Assembly: GCA_947488305.1 (NCBI GenBank)
Contig: CANKZM010000006.1
Coordinates: forward strand, 248,001 to 312,000
Reading direction: 5' to 3'
DNA from: an uncultured Roseobacter sp.
Lineage (GTDB): Bacteria; Pseudomonadota; Alphaproteobacteria; Rhodobacterales; Rhodobacteraceae
DNA length: 64,000 bases
Shown: positions 26,432 through 35,110 of the stretch, one piece after another
Layout of the letters: each line of letters begins with the position of its first letter
Numbering within the stretch: position 1 is the stretch's first letter
Program-made: the position numbers and the translations under genes
The notes under the pieces: generated by a model
The model's database searches: none
What the model saw: the letters and a program-made list of their open reading frames with translations, nothing else
Told to the model about the DNA's origin: nothing

Positions 26432-27115
26432 TTGAGCTTAATTGAAAGCACTCGAAAGTTTCTTGATATGTCATCTAACGAACCTTTACCCTCCTCGCCT
26501 CAGCGCGAAGAACAGTCCGATGAAGTTCTGATTTTCGTGATCGACGAAAGCTACGACCGCTTTGGTGAGTATGTAAATTGGGACGAGTACGCTGACGAGG
26601 GAGCGGCGACAGATGCGGCCAGCCAGATCTTTCTAAGTCGTATCAAATCCGAGTTCGATGCCGACTTCGACGAAGCAAACATTGGTCCCGGCGCGGACTT
26701 GCCTGCGTTCGTCACGGTGATAGCCTCAAATTTGGTCCCCCTTATTCCTTGGCTGATGGCGGTATTCTTTTCCGGCAAGCCCATCGTCGACAATATAGAA
26801 GCTTGGCGAACCATACTCAGTAAGATCAGACCGTTTTTTCGACGAACTATCGTTCTGAACCGGAATGGCGCAGCGGTCTTGGCAATGGACGCAGTCTTCG
26901 AAGACATGGGTGGCATACCCAAAAGGGTAGTCCTTCATGGGTACAAGCCTGACTATAGGTACGACGACGCTGAATTAGTTGTCCCAACGGAGATCGAAGA
27001 ACCGATGCCCACGCTGAACATGAGCATGGTAAAGCACGTTTTTCACATTGAGGCTGACGGGGTCCTATTCGTGGTGTCCGTCGACGGGACCAAAGTAAGC
27101 GCTAAACGGACCTAA
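26432..27115 (+). CDS. Unrecognised protein with one hydrophobic helix
   Basis: The 227-residue protein starts at TTG 26432, fixed by AAAGGAG six bases upstream. An acidic N-terminal half is followed by IASNLVPLIPWLMAVFFSGK (about residues 100-120), a hydrophobic helix, then beta-rich segments (RTIVLNRNGAAVLAMDAVFE; HVFHIEADGVLFVVSVDG). The helix-then-strands plan faintly resembles small effector-associated proteins, but I cannot assign a family. It is the first gene of the defence-like cluster and is convergent with the HEPN gene. Confidence 0.65.
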   Translation: MSLIESTRKFLDMSSNEPLPSSPQREEQSDEVLIFVIDESYDRFGEYVNWDEYADEGAATDAASQIFLSRIKSEFDADFDEANIGPGADLPAFVTVIASNLVPLIPWLMAVFFSGKPIVDNIEAWRTILSKIRPFFRRTIVLNRNGAAVLAMDAVFEDMGGIPKRVVLHGYKPDYRYDDAELVVPTEIEEPMPTLNMSMVKHVFHIEADGVLFVVSVDGTKVSAKRT

Positions 27116-27141
27116 TCGGGAATCCTGTACGGTCCAGGCGA

Positions 27142-28104
27142 CTATCTGTCCATCCACTCGCTCATCAAGCGCTCAATCTGGTCAATCCTTTCCCGGGTAA
27201 GCGCTGCTTTTTCTGAGGCCCAGATCGTTGGATACATTGAGCCGCCTTCTACTTGAAAGGCCACTAGGTTGGCTTGCATGTCGGCCCAATCGGCCCAGGC
27301 AGTCTGCAACGCACTGAGTGCGGCGCGATCAATTCCATCAAGCTTGTTGGCTTCATCCAATGCAGCCGTTAGTTGGGCTTCCTCGTCACGCAATTCGTCG
27401 CCCTTACTGAGGTTCATTGCAATCTGCGTTTTTGGCACGGAACCGTGCAGGGCTTCGACCACGACCCAGTCTGTTGCCGCAATGAATGATTTCGCTGCCT
27501 TCGAAAGCTTTGGTACTTCAGCCGGAACAAGAAACGGCGAAGATGGAAGTTCGTGGGTTAGGACATGACGCACCTCGTATAGACGGGCTAGTGATGCCAT
27601 CACCAGATCGCAGTCGTCGATGATTGGCCGCAGCGGCCAGTCTTCGCTCTCTTCGGTCCATCTGGGATGCGCGGTCCTCAGCTTAGCCGGGAAGTCTAAA
27701 AGCAATGTGTCCAAGGTGCTGATGATTGATTCAACGTTGTTTAAGGAGACAGCATGCGCAACAAAGTCGCCGATGGTGAGTTCGCGACGATCGATGTGGG
27801 CGGCAAATGCAAGATCAAATTTCGCACCCTTAACGAGCTTGTCGCTTCGCTCAAAGTAGTCGTCCCTTTCATCAATTAACTCTGCTATCACGCCCCGAAG
27901 AAAGACTTCCAGTATTGTAACCAGTCGAATCGGAATGAACTCGATAAATTCTGGAGAACTTCCTGAGACCGCATCAGCCTCTTTCATGAGCCGGTCGATA
28001 TCGTGGACCAATTCAGCGCCAAGCCTACGGTGGTCACCTTGGCGTTCGTTCCAGTCAATAATCTGTTGGTACTTGGTTCGCCTCATGAACTGACACTTGC
28101 CCAA
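27142..28104 (-). CDS. HEPN-domain protein with a DUF1311/LprI-like C-terminus
   Basis: The 320-residue protein carries RHVLTH at residues 179-184 (R-x4-H), the catalytic motif of HEPN ribonucleases, at the end of a helical domain (about 30-190). Residues 245-315 (DRAALSALQTAWADWADMQ, EGGSMYPTIWASEKAALT, RERIDQIERLM) closely follow the pattern of DUF1311, the N-terminal domain of lysozyme inhibitor LprI, which is normally periplasmic. Here there is no signal peptide. The TTG start at 28104 has GAAGGA upstream; ATG 28086 is the alternative. HEPN proteins are usually RNA-cleaving toxins or antiviral effectors. The combination is unfamiliar to me. Confidence 0.7.
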   Translation of the reverse strand: MGKCQFMRRTKYQQIIDWNERQGDHRRLGAELVHDIDRLMKEADAVSGSSPEFIEFIPIRLVTILEVFLRGVIAELIDERDDYFERSDKLVKGAKFDLAFAAHIDRRELTIGDFVAHAVSLNNVESIISTLDTLLLDFPAKLRTAHPRWTEESEDWPLRPIIDDCDLVMASLARLYEVRHVLTHELPSSPFLVPAEVPKLSKAAKSFIAATDWVVVEALHGSVPKTQIAMNLSKGDELRDEEAQLTAALDEANKLDGIDRAALSALQTAWADWADMQANLVAFQVEGGSMYPTIWASEKAALTRERIDQIERLMSEWMDR

Positions 28105-28191
28105 AATGATCCTTCAAGCAAGCAGTTGGCCCACCATATCTTTTGTGTCAAAACAGCTCAAACAGGCTAAGACTTGCGCCACGAGTAAGAC

Positions 28192-29130
28192 GTGACCGCT
28201 CGCCATATTATTCCTGCGACAAGAACGTCCCCGGCAATGCGCGATTGTGATCGAAACGCACGAAAGGGGAAGACCGCACTGTATGAAAGATGGGAAATGG
28301 TGTTTGAGAAACTCAAACAATGGCGCTCCAAGGCTAAGGCAAGAAAGCGCATTGAACAATACGACCGAAAGTACCGAAAAGCGTTGCCCAATTCGGAACG
28401 CCCCGATGCTTTGCATGTCGAGCAAACCTTTGACGCATTCGTTGCTGAGTTTGGTGGAAAGAAGATTTCAGACCTGATCGAAAACAAGGCTCAGATGCCA
28501 CTAAACGCCGACTATTTGTTTGAGGACCAAAATGTAATTGCGGAGCTGAAAACGCTTGAAGGTATCTTCTCTGGCCCTGACGCGATCAAGCAGTTGACAC
28601 AAACTTACATCGACGCGGGCTGTACTGGGTCGGATGTAATGGGGCTGCTTTTTCGAGGCGAACCTGTGCCAGAGGCGGCGGCAAAACTAGCGCAAAAGCG
28701 CATTCGGCGGTCGATAGAACAACGAATAAAGCAGGCCCGTAAGCAACTCCGAAAATCAAGGGAAGAGTTCGGCGATAAAGATACCAAGCTGCTGATTCTA
28801 ATCGCCATGGATCAACAGCCGTTGTTCGGGCACAGAACTATGCTCTTCAACACTGCAAAGATCATGGGCGACAACTACGCGGACGTGCATACCGATGGTG
28901 TCGTTTATCTTAATCCCAACGTGCCTACAAAAATCCGCCCTGACAGCATGGAGTTCGCTGGTTGGTACCCATTCTATCGCGACGACGATGTGAACAATGA
29001 ATTGAGCGATTTCGTCAACCTGCTTGGGAATAAGTGGCTGAACTACTACGGAAAGCAGATAGGCGAAACGAATCCTATTTTGGAATTGGAATCCTTCGAC
29101 GAAATGACAGCGGCGCTTGAACGCTTCTAG
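28192..29130 (+). CDS. Candidate PD-(D/E)xK nuclease, otherwise unrecognised
   Basis: Up to 312 residues; GTG 28192, ATG 28237 and ATG 28297 are all possible starts and none has a clear ribosome binding site. ADYLFEDQNVIAELKTLEG around residues 106-124 gives D107, E118 and K120, spaced as in PD-(D/E)xK nucleases, with hydrophobic strands on both sides. A basic helical middle (KRIRRSIEQRIKQARKQLRK) may bind nucleic acid. The end is Tyr/Trp-rich. It is divergent from the HEPN gene and convergent with the Shedu-type gene. Confidence 0.65.
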   Translation: MTARHIIPATRTSPAMRDCDRNARKGKTALYERWEMVFEKLKQWRSKAKARKRIEQYDRKYRKALPNSERPDALHVEQTFDAFVAEFGGKKISDLIENKAQMPLNADYLFEDQNVIAELKTLEGIFSGPDAIKQLTQTYIDAGCTGSDVMGLLFRGEPVPEAAAKLAQKRIRRSIEQRIKQARKQLRKSREEFGDKDTKLLILIAMDQQPLFGHRTMLFNTAKIMGDNYADVHTDGVVYLNPNVPTKIRPDSMEFAGWYPFYRDDDVNNELSDFVNLLGNKWLNYYGKQIGETNPILELESFDEMTAALERF

Positions 29131-29236
29131 ATGATCGATGCCACGAGAAACGTAGCAAACTTCTTGAATCCGGCTGCTTTCCTTTGAAGTGTCCGACCGG
29201 CCGAACCAAATTCCCAAATTCAGAAACTGGTTATCA

Positions 29237-30097
29237 TCAGTTCCAGTCATTCAAGTCATTGTGCCAATCGTCGCGCTCAAGGCGAAAATTCGCGTTCCGG
29301 GCAAGTTGCTCGAAGGTGTGGATCTTCACCGGACCGGACTGATTCCGATGCATTATTCGCGCCTTTTCTTCAGTGTCTAGCTTGGACCATCGGCCAAGAA
29401 TGGCCGTGTAGGTCCAAAAACACTGTTCACTACCGCCAAACATATCCCAGATTCTTTTGACGTCCCCGGAAGAAGTGAAACGCACTCCTCTCGAGGTTTC
29501 TCTGACTTTGTCATGTTCATCCAGGCTTTGTGCCATTCTGAGTAGCTCACCGGCATAGAACTTGGGCTGGCGATCAATTTCAATGCGCCAATCTTCGAGT
29601 TGACTCAAAGCTCCCGCTAAGCGCTTTGCTGGATTTCCCTTCTTCGTGAATAGCATCTCGTGAGAGGTTTCTATCTCGATCATGTGAGCAACTGCACCAC
29701 CCTGATGAGCCTGAAGAACACAGAAATCTGCGACGAAGCGAGTTCCGACTTTGGGTTTGAAAAGGACAGCTAGATCGCTGTTGTCGGGACCGCCAAGGAG
29801 ACCAGTTAAAAAACCAAAGTTCGCCTCGAGAAATTTCTGAAGAACTTCTTCTTTTGGTTCAGTGGCGAGCAATTCGCACAAATCGAATAGCTCATCAGGC
29901 CCGGGTGTCGGAGCCCTTAATCGGTTGCCAATCGCAAGGGTTCTATCCGATCCGACCGCAAAGATGTCCTTTAGGACCTGCTCAGCATCAAGTGACAAGG
30001 GCATAACTATCTTCTCTTCTAGTAGCTGCGATTTTGAACGCTTGTGTTGCTTACTCCAAAAGCCCTTTTCCGTCTTGGTTTGGTTAGTTGTGGCCAC
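29237..30097 (-). CDS. Shedu-type anti-phage protein (DUF4263)
   Basis: Residues 83-175 fit the Shedu/DUF4263 nuclease domain: EEVLQKFLEANFGFLTGLLG, then GTRFVADFCVLQAH with D124, then MIEIETSHEMLFTKKGN with E141 and E143, then ALSQLEDWR with Q166. The E-x-K of other PD-(D/E)xK enzymes reads E-I-E here, a form I recall from part of this family. Single-gene Shedu systems protect Bacillus and others against phage. GTG 30097 gives 286 residues; ATG 30004, with AGAGAAG upstream, would trim a charged leader. It stands alone on the minus strand, as Shedu systems do. Confidence 0.8.
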   Translation of the reverse strand: MATTNQTKTEKGFWSKQHKRSKSQLLEEKIVMPLSLDAEQVLKDIFAVGSDRTLAIGNRLRAPTPGPDELFDLCELLATEPKEEVLQKFLEANFGFLTGLLGGPDNSDLAVLFKPKVGTRFVADFCVLQAHQGGAVAHMIEIETSHEMLFTKKGNPAKRLAGALSQLEDWRIEIDRQPKFYAGELLRMAQSLDEHDKVRETSRGVRFTSSGDVKRIWDMFGGSEQCFWTYTAILGRWSKLDTEEKARIMHRNQSGPVKIHTFEQLARNANFRLERDDWHNDLNDWN

Positions 30098-30151
30098 CGC
30101 TGAGTAATTTTGGTGATAAGTTTCGGGAAGGCAAACTAGTCAGATGTTCAT

Positions 30152-30919
30152 TCAATGAATACATCCAAGGTACATTGATCCGAACCGTTTTCGGGCGGCT
30201 TCTGTAACCTCTGGGGATGCACTTGGATCAATGTACAATCCATGCGGTTCGACTAACACAACTGCAAAATCCTCATCATCGATGTCTGCGCCGTTGCCAA
30301 CGCTCAAAAACGCGTAGCGTATGCCTGCCCACATCTCGAAGCCGAGATAGATTTCCACATCGTCGTCATATCCTGAGTTTGGTACGTTGACGATCTTGTT
30401 GATTTTCCCCAGCCCATCAAGAAGCATCGTTCCGCAAGTGTGAGCAATTAGATCAGCCACTTGGATGCCTGGCACGAGCTGCGAGTCTTGCTCAAAGTGA
30501 ATTGTGCATGCGTCGAAGCCACCAATATCTGCAGCGATGCTCTTGGCCTTGGCTTCGGACAAGAAGAGACCTTCATCAAAGAAAACTTGATGCTGTTGAT
30601 CGCGCAGCGTTGGATGCAAGACTGCTTTCTTCAAGAGCTCCAGGGATGCAGGTCCGATCTGCTTGTCCCCATCAACCACGCAGACGGCGATCTGGCACTT
30701 AAACCTTACAAAACCCCTTAATGGGTCGCGCAAGCGCTGTAGGCTGGGATTGTCGTACATCTTTGAAGAGGATTTGTACTCGTAAGTTGATAGATCGAAA
30801 CCAAACTTGGCAAATGTTGCTTCTAGCTCCTCTCGGGGATCGTCGTCACAGATCGCGAAAGCAGCTATGGAAAAGCCATGTGCGTGATGTTTGCTGTCGT
30901 CTAGGTAGAAGTGAGCCAT
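30152..30919 (-). CDS. DUF3800 protein
   Basis: From ATG 30919 the protein has 255 residues and begins MAHFYLDDSKHHAHGFSIAA, the FxDES-like first strand of DUF3800 proteins (RNase H-like fold). The last conserved block LVPGIQVADLIAHTCG (near residue 150) fits as well. The frame extends 19 codons upstream without an initiation site. DUF3800 proteins are common on mobile elements and in defence islands; their activity is not settled. It lies 55 bp from the Shedu-type gene on the same strand and may share its transcript. Confidence 0.8.
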   Translation of the reverse strand: MAHFYLDDSKHHAHGFSIAAFAICDDDPREELEATFAKFGFDLSTYEYKSSSKMYDNPSLQRLRDPLRGFVRFKCQIAVCVVDGDKQIGPASLELLKKAVLHPTLRDQQHQVFFDEGLFLSEAKAKSIAADIGGFDACTIHFEQDSQLVPGIQVADLIAHTCGTMLLDGLGKINKIVNVPNSGYDDDVEIYLGFEMWAGIRYAFLSVGNGADIDDEDFAVVLVEPHGLYIDPSASPEVTEAARKRFGSMYLGCIH

Positions 30920-31178
30920 GGATGGAGTGTAGTCAATCAAATCTGTCCCCGATAGCCTTTCCGACAATAAGACCAATGTCTGCTTTCGGAAAGCTGCGCT
31001 TCAGCGTTCGACAACGTCAGAAACGGCAGGTCTGGGCCGAACATTATCTCAGTTCGTCCTCACGCTCCCGCAGCAGAGTCACCAACTCACCGGACGCCTT
31101 GCTCTTGTTCTTCCTTGGCCAAGACCATTAGGGATCCGCTCTGCTCTGCAATGAATCTCGCAAGCGCTGTATCGGAAG

Positions 31179-31329
31179 GTGAAAGCTCTGCTGCGCATGG
31201 AGGGCTGGAGGGTTAACCATAAGAAGGTTGAACGTTTATGGGGCGAAGAAGGTCTGTAGCTGCCGCATCGGCATAAGAAGCGACGGCGGCTCTATCCTAA
31301 AGACAGTTCGGTCAACCTCAGATGTTGAG
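31179..31329 (+). pseudogene. IS3-family transposase fragment with an internal stop
   Basis: VKALLRMEGWRVNHKKVERL, then WGEEGL, a TAG stop at 31257-31259, then LPHRHKKRRRLYPKDSSVNL match the HTH_21 region upstream of the DDE domain in IS3-family OrfB. The DDE core is absent. The piece before it (31130-31178) reads as a decayed continuation. The rest of 30920-31508 has no recognisable gene. Confidence 0.75.
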
Positions 31330-31508
31330 TGCCCTCCTGAGAGGTGCAAGTAAGGTTCTGTCAGATTTCGTTTGCCATGGGATGCCCAAAGTGGCCACAA
31401 GAGTTGCCTAAATCGAAAATTTCAAGCTAAGGTTGGGTAGATGAAGGCTGTGATTGTTCAAGTCTTTCATATTTTTAAGTGCTTATGAACTGTCTAGGGG
31501 TGGAATTG

Positions 31509-31871
31509 ATGAAGTTGGAATTTGAACTCCATGGAAATTCAACAAAAGAACAGGATGTCGCGGATGCTAGAGACTTGCTGACCTGGCTCAAGGCCTCGCG
31601 CATTCAGACTGTAGAAGACCTGTCGCTAAAAGAAATACCACCCCAACCAGGCGAAATGGGCCCAACTGTTTTAGCCATCATCGGTGCTATTCTTGGAGCA
31701 GAGGCCACAGTTGAGTTAGTTAAGCAGGTTTTCTCATGGTTGGAAGCGAAGAATAAGAAGATCGAGATATCAGTGAACCGAGGTGGCGAGCAGGTGACTG
31801 TAAAGTCAGACAACCTGACGCCGGAAGAGCTAGGCCGTGTGGCCGCGACTTTGGGTTTGGGAAGTGATTGA
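31509..31871 (+). CDS. EACC1-like effector-associated component
   Basis: From ATG 31509 the protein has 120 residues: an N-terminal alpha/beta part, a Gly/Ala-rich hydrophobic helix TVLAIIGAILGAEATVELVK (residues 53-72) continuing into QVFSWLEAKNKK, and C-terminal strands (KIEISVNRGGEQVTV). This plan is that of EACC1, the small constant component encoded next to caspase-, trypsin- or nuclease-type effectors in bacterial conflict systems. Its stop codon overlaps the start of the caspase gene (TGATG), which matches that pairing. EACC1 is thought to be an adaptor; no enzyme activity is expected. Confidence 0.75.
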   Translation: MKLEFELHGNSTKEQDVADARDLLTWLKASRIQTVEDLSLKEIPPQPGEMGPTVLAIIGAILGAEATVELVKQVFSWLEAKNKKIEISVNRGGEQVTVKSDNLTPEELGRVAATLGLGSD

Positions 31872-33580
31872 TGCTATCCTTTCAACCTGGCAGCAAGGCA
31901 ATTCTGATTGGTACGTCGATCTCGGCGTCAGACCCTGAGAACCTACCAGATATCCCCCAAGTGTTGACCAACTTGGACGATTTTCGGGAAATCTTGTCAG
32001 ATGTCGCGGTTGTTGGTTTGGAGCCTGAAGACATCGAGGTCGTCGCAAACATCGATTCCAGGGAAGGGTTTCTGAAGAAACTCAAAGATATCGCGCAATC
32101 TGCAAAGGATACACTTTTAGTATACTATTGCGGGCATGGGCTATACGGGGACGCAAAGGAGCCGCTCTACTTTTGTACAAGCGGAACGACTTCTCATGAC
32201 AAAGAAATTGATGGTGTGCCAATATCCGCTGTCAAATCAGCTATCGCTGCATCATCGGCAAAGAAACGAATTTTCTTGTTGGACTGTTGTTATGCAGGAC
32301 AGGCAATTGAAGGAGCTATGGACGCTGTTGACGGTGTCGAAGCTCAGCTCGATGTCGAAGGCACTTATGCGATAGGCGCTGTGCCAAGAGATAAGAAGGC
32401 AATTGCAGAACCAGACGCTCGAAATACAGTGTTTTTTGAGCACTTCAAGGAGGCCATAAGTTCCGGAGTCGAGAATGGAAGGAATACGGTCTCGATTGCA
32501 GAACTGCACCAAGAGACAGAGAAGTCAATTTCTAGAACTGCGAAGTACTCACTTCCCGTAAAGAGAGTATGGGAGGATGGTGATAAGTTTGAGTTTTGTA
32601 TCAATCAGTTCAATAGCTCAAAGCTGACCAAAAAAGATATCGAAAAGATCATTGAGGCACGTTTGCAAGGGATTGTCGCAAAGAAAACCAAAGGTTTCAA
32701 AAGGTATATCTTTCCATCTCTAGTTGGAGCAGGTGCTATAGGTGCAGTCACAGCTATTGCAGGGCTTGTTTGGCTGAGCAGCTTATCTTCTAAACACACA
32801 AGTCTTCACAGTAACGTAAGTGATATTTCCAGCAATGTCGGAGAGCTGGACGGCAGTGTTAAGTCGCTATTTGAATCGGATACGACGCAATCCACGGTTT
32901 TGGGTGCCATTAGTGATACAGTGAATGGTTTTACTCAGACCCTGGAGACCCTTGTAGGGTCTGACAAGGAAAAAAAAGCACGCATCAATCAACTAGCGGG
33001 TGCGGTGGTTGAGCCCGATGCTCAAACGGACTTTAGCCTATTTCGCGTGAATACAGATTTTGGTCAAGATGACGACACGGTAAGTCAGTTAAGGCTGGTT
33101 CTTCAACCCGAGCAGTTCCGAAGAATTAACTTGCATCAGTTTAAAGGTGAGGAAGATCAGGTATTTACATACATTCAAAAAACCTCACATCGGATAATGT
33201 ATCGAGCTGGGTATAAACTGCATCTGTACGTACAACCTGAGCGTAGAAATCCTTACAACCGTGAACTCTATGACGTACAGGAAAACGAGGTCACATATGG
33301 CATCAGTGTGGCGGGTGGAAGACCGCAGGGCTTTGATCCTACGAACTCGAACCGATTAAGACGGCATTTTGACTTCACCCAAGACGCTTGTGCTCACCTA
33401 GCGGATGAAGAAGGCGAGTGGGATTATATTCCGATAAGACTTTGTTTTGGAGGCAGCGACGATAGTAGTCCCTGTAGCAGCGGCACAGGCGTTGACCGGA
33501 AGACACAGTTTGAATTTAGACTTACTGCGGTTCTAGAAAAGTCGCTCGAAGCAGAAGAGGTTTGCAAGGGTGAAGAATAA
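31871..33580 (+). CDS. Membrane-anchored caspase-like protease
   Basis: The 569-residue protein (ATG 31871, coupled to the EACC1-like gene) begins with a C14 caspase domain. GSKAILIGTS is the first strand, VYYCGHGLY holds the catalytic His (residue 89) and FLLDCCYAG the catalytic Cys (residue 140 by alignment with DxCxxG of metacaspases). A basic stretch KKTKGFKRY precedes one membrane helix at about 280-303. After it comes a heptad-like Ser/Val/Leu region (about 305-365), likely coiled coil, then a beta-rich C-terminal domain with several Cys (DACAHL, RLCFGG, SPCSSG). By the positive-inside rule the protease is cytoplasmic and the C-terminal domain periplasmic. This suggests transmembrane sensing that triggers proteolysis. 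Confidence 0.88.
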   Translation: MLSFQPGSKAILIGTSISASDPENLPDIPQVLTNLDDFREILSDVAVVGLEPEDIEVVANIDSREGFLKKLKDIAQSAKDTLLVYYCGHGLYGDAKEPLYFCTSGTTSHDKEIDGVPISAVKSAIAASSAKKRIFLLDCCYAGQAIEGAMDAVDGVEAQLDVEGTYAIGAVPRDKKAIAEPDARNTVFFEHFKEAISSGVENGRNTVSIAELHQETEKSISRTAKYSLPVKRVWEDGDKFEFCINQFNSSKLTKKDIEKIIEARLQGIVAKKTKGFKRYIFPSLVGAGAIGAVTAIAGLVWLSSLSSKHTSLHSNVSDISSNVGELDGSVKSLFESDTTQSTVLGAISDTVNGFTQTLETLVGSDKEKKARINQLAGAVVEPDAQTDFSLFRVNTDFGQDDDTVSQLRLVLQPEQFRRINLHQFKGEEDQVFTYIQKTSHRIMYRAGYKLHLYVQPERRNPYNRELYDVQENEVTYGISVAGGRPQGFDPTNSNRLRRHFDFTQDACAHLADEEGEWDYIPIRLCFGGSDDSSPCSSGTGVDRKTQFEFRLTAVLEKSLEAEEVCKGEE

Positions 33581-34658
33581 ACTAATGAGCCTTTTGACTG
33601 TTGCGGCACTGTCTTTTGCGGCTCCAGCAAATGCAGAGACGGTTTGGAGTAGTCTGTATCCAGGGGTGGACGTGGCCCGGCAACAGTCATTTACTTCGAG
33701 TGAAGATGAAGAAATACGGTGGTCTGGCATCCGGATTAGAACTGGCAATGCGCAGATTGAGCTTGTTGAGACACAGCAATTCTTAGAGCGGCGAATTTCA
33801 TCAGAGGCTGGTGGGAAGTTAGTCTCTGGTGATCAATCAGGTCTTATCTCATCCTTTGGATACTCGCTGGATGAAATATGGGCTGAGGTGCAAGCAGACT
33901 CTGATGTCAAAGCAGTGGTACCGATTGGCTACGTCGAGGAAAGTGGAAACCCTCAAGTCGCAGGTTTCTTCAAAAGACTTGGTATTGTTCGCAACCCTTT
34001 GATGAATGCACCTAACTTAACGGCTGTCTTCTGTTTAAATGCAGAAGCGTTCAGGACCACTCGTAACCCTGAGCGAACAATAACTGAAACGGGTGTAGCC
34101 CCATATCTGTTCGATGTTAAAACGACGGAGACCCGGCAATACCAGTACGTGCAGGGCCTGGATCGTCTGGAGCTTCAGGAACACTATGGGGACGGCAGAA
34201 TTCGCCAATACTTCAACTCGTGCCGTGACGCGATACAGGTAGGGCCCAAGGTAATTTTCCCTCGTCGCCAAGAACTACTGGCAGGACAAGAACCAAGCCT
34301 TTCTGGTACGCGCCGATCTGTGGATACGGACTATTTTCGTGGAGGACGGAATGCATATCGTACCTATTTTCTTTGGGACCTACGAGGCGACATCACGATA
34401 ATCACAACGCATACTCGTTCATCCTTAGACGTTGTTTGGGAGTTGGCGTCTAACCGAGACTTCTTTCGGGGGAATGCGAGTTGTCGGGGAGCGGATGAGC
34501 TAAGCCAAGCATGTGAATACTGGGCGGTCGCACTTACGTCTTTCGAGCACAGCGGTCTCATTTATAGAGACGCTGCGGGTAACCGTGTTCCATTGCGTCG
34601 AACAGACTCAGTTATCCCTGCGGCTCTGCTGATTAGGGTTAAGTCCGGCTCCGATTGA
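33570..34658 (+). CDS. Secreted protein of the caspase operon, family unknown
   Basis: GTG 33570 overlaps the caspase gene by 11 bp and gives a classical signal peptide: KNK, then MSLLTVAALSFA, with cleavage after PANA near residue 22. ATG 33585 would lose the positively charged part. The 340 mature residues are soluble and beta-rich. Four Cys (AVFCLNAEA, NSCRDA, ASCRGA, QACEYW) could form two disulfides. I recognise no family. The three-gene operon places it in the periplasm, where the caspase protein's C-terminal domain lies, so it may be its ligand, inhibitor or co-sensor. That is inference. Confidence 0.75.
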   Translation: MKNKLMSLLTVAALSFAAPANAETVWSSLYPGVDVARQQSFTSSEDEEIRWSGIRIRTGNAQIELVETQQFLERRISSEAGGKLVSGDQSGLISSFGYSLDEIWAEVQADSDVKAVVPIGYVEESGNPQVAGFFKRLGIVRNPLMNAPNLTAVFCLNAEAFRTTRNPERTITETGVAPYLFDVKTTETRQYQYVQGLDRLELQEHYGDGRIRQYFNSCRDAIQVGPKVIFPRRQELLAGQEPSLSGTRRSVDTDYFRGGRNAYRTYFLWDLRGDITIITTHTRSSLDVVWELASNRDFFRGNASCRGADELSQACEYWAVALTSFEHSGLIYRDAAGNRVPLRRTDSVIPAALLIRVKSGSD

Positions 34659-35110
34659 TTACTTAGGCCACAGGCACAAACGGTCGTTTTTGGCCGAGCA
34701 ATCTGCCTCACCATTGATCAACCGCTTGGCTAGGACCAAATCCCCCGGCAAAACTCATGCGGTTCTGGCAGGGTTTTGTCCCTTGCTGCGCCTGAGGGTC
34801 CACATATGAGAATGTCCGCTTCTGGGAAGCTGTGGTGCAGCATCGACTGCGGTGACGAACGGCAGCAGCCTTAGGACGCGGTAAACAGCGTGGCGCAGCC
34901 GCGACGATTGCCTGCCGCCGGAGGTGCCTGTCGCTTCCGGTGCGAAGCGTACAAACCGGACCATGGCGCTGGAGAAACAAACGGCAGGAAAGTCCGCAAG
35001 TCTACCAGTTCGTAGTCGGCTCGATTTTGCACCGGCAGCGAACGGCGGCAAAGCGGGCTGCGACTGCAGCATCGAGACCAGAGGTCGGACGGCGGCTTTG
35101 GGCCGGATGC
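34659..35110. other. Gene-free stretch
   Basis: About 450 bp, higher in GC than the caspase operon, with no gene I can support. It contains short words around GCAGCATCGACTGCGG and CTGCGACTGCAGCATCG that resemble a word at 41175-41195. These look like decayed intergenic sequence at the edge of the metabolic cassette. I see no terminator with confidence. Confidence 0.35.
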
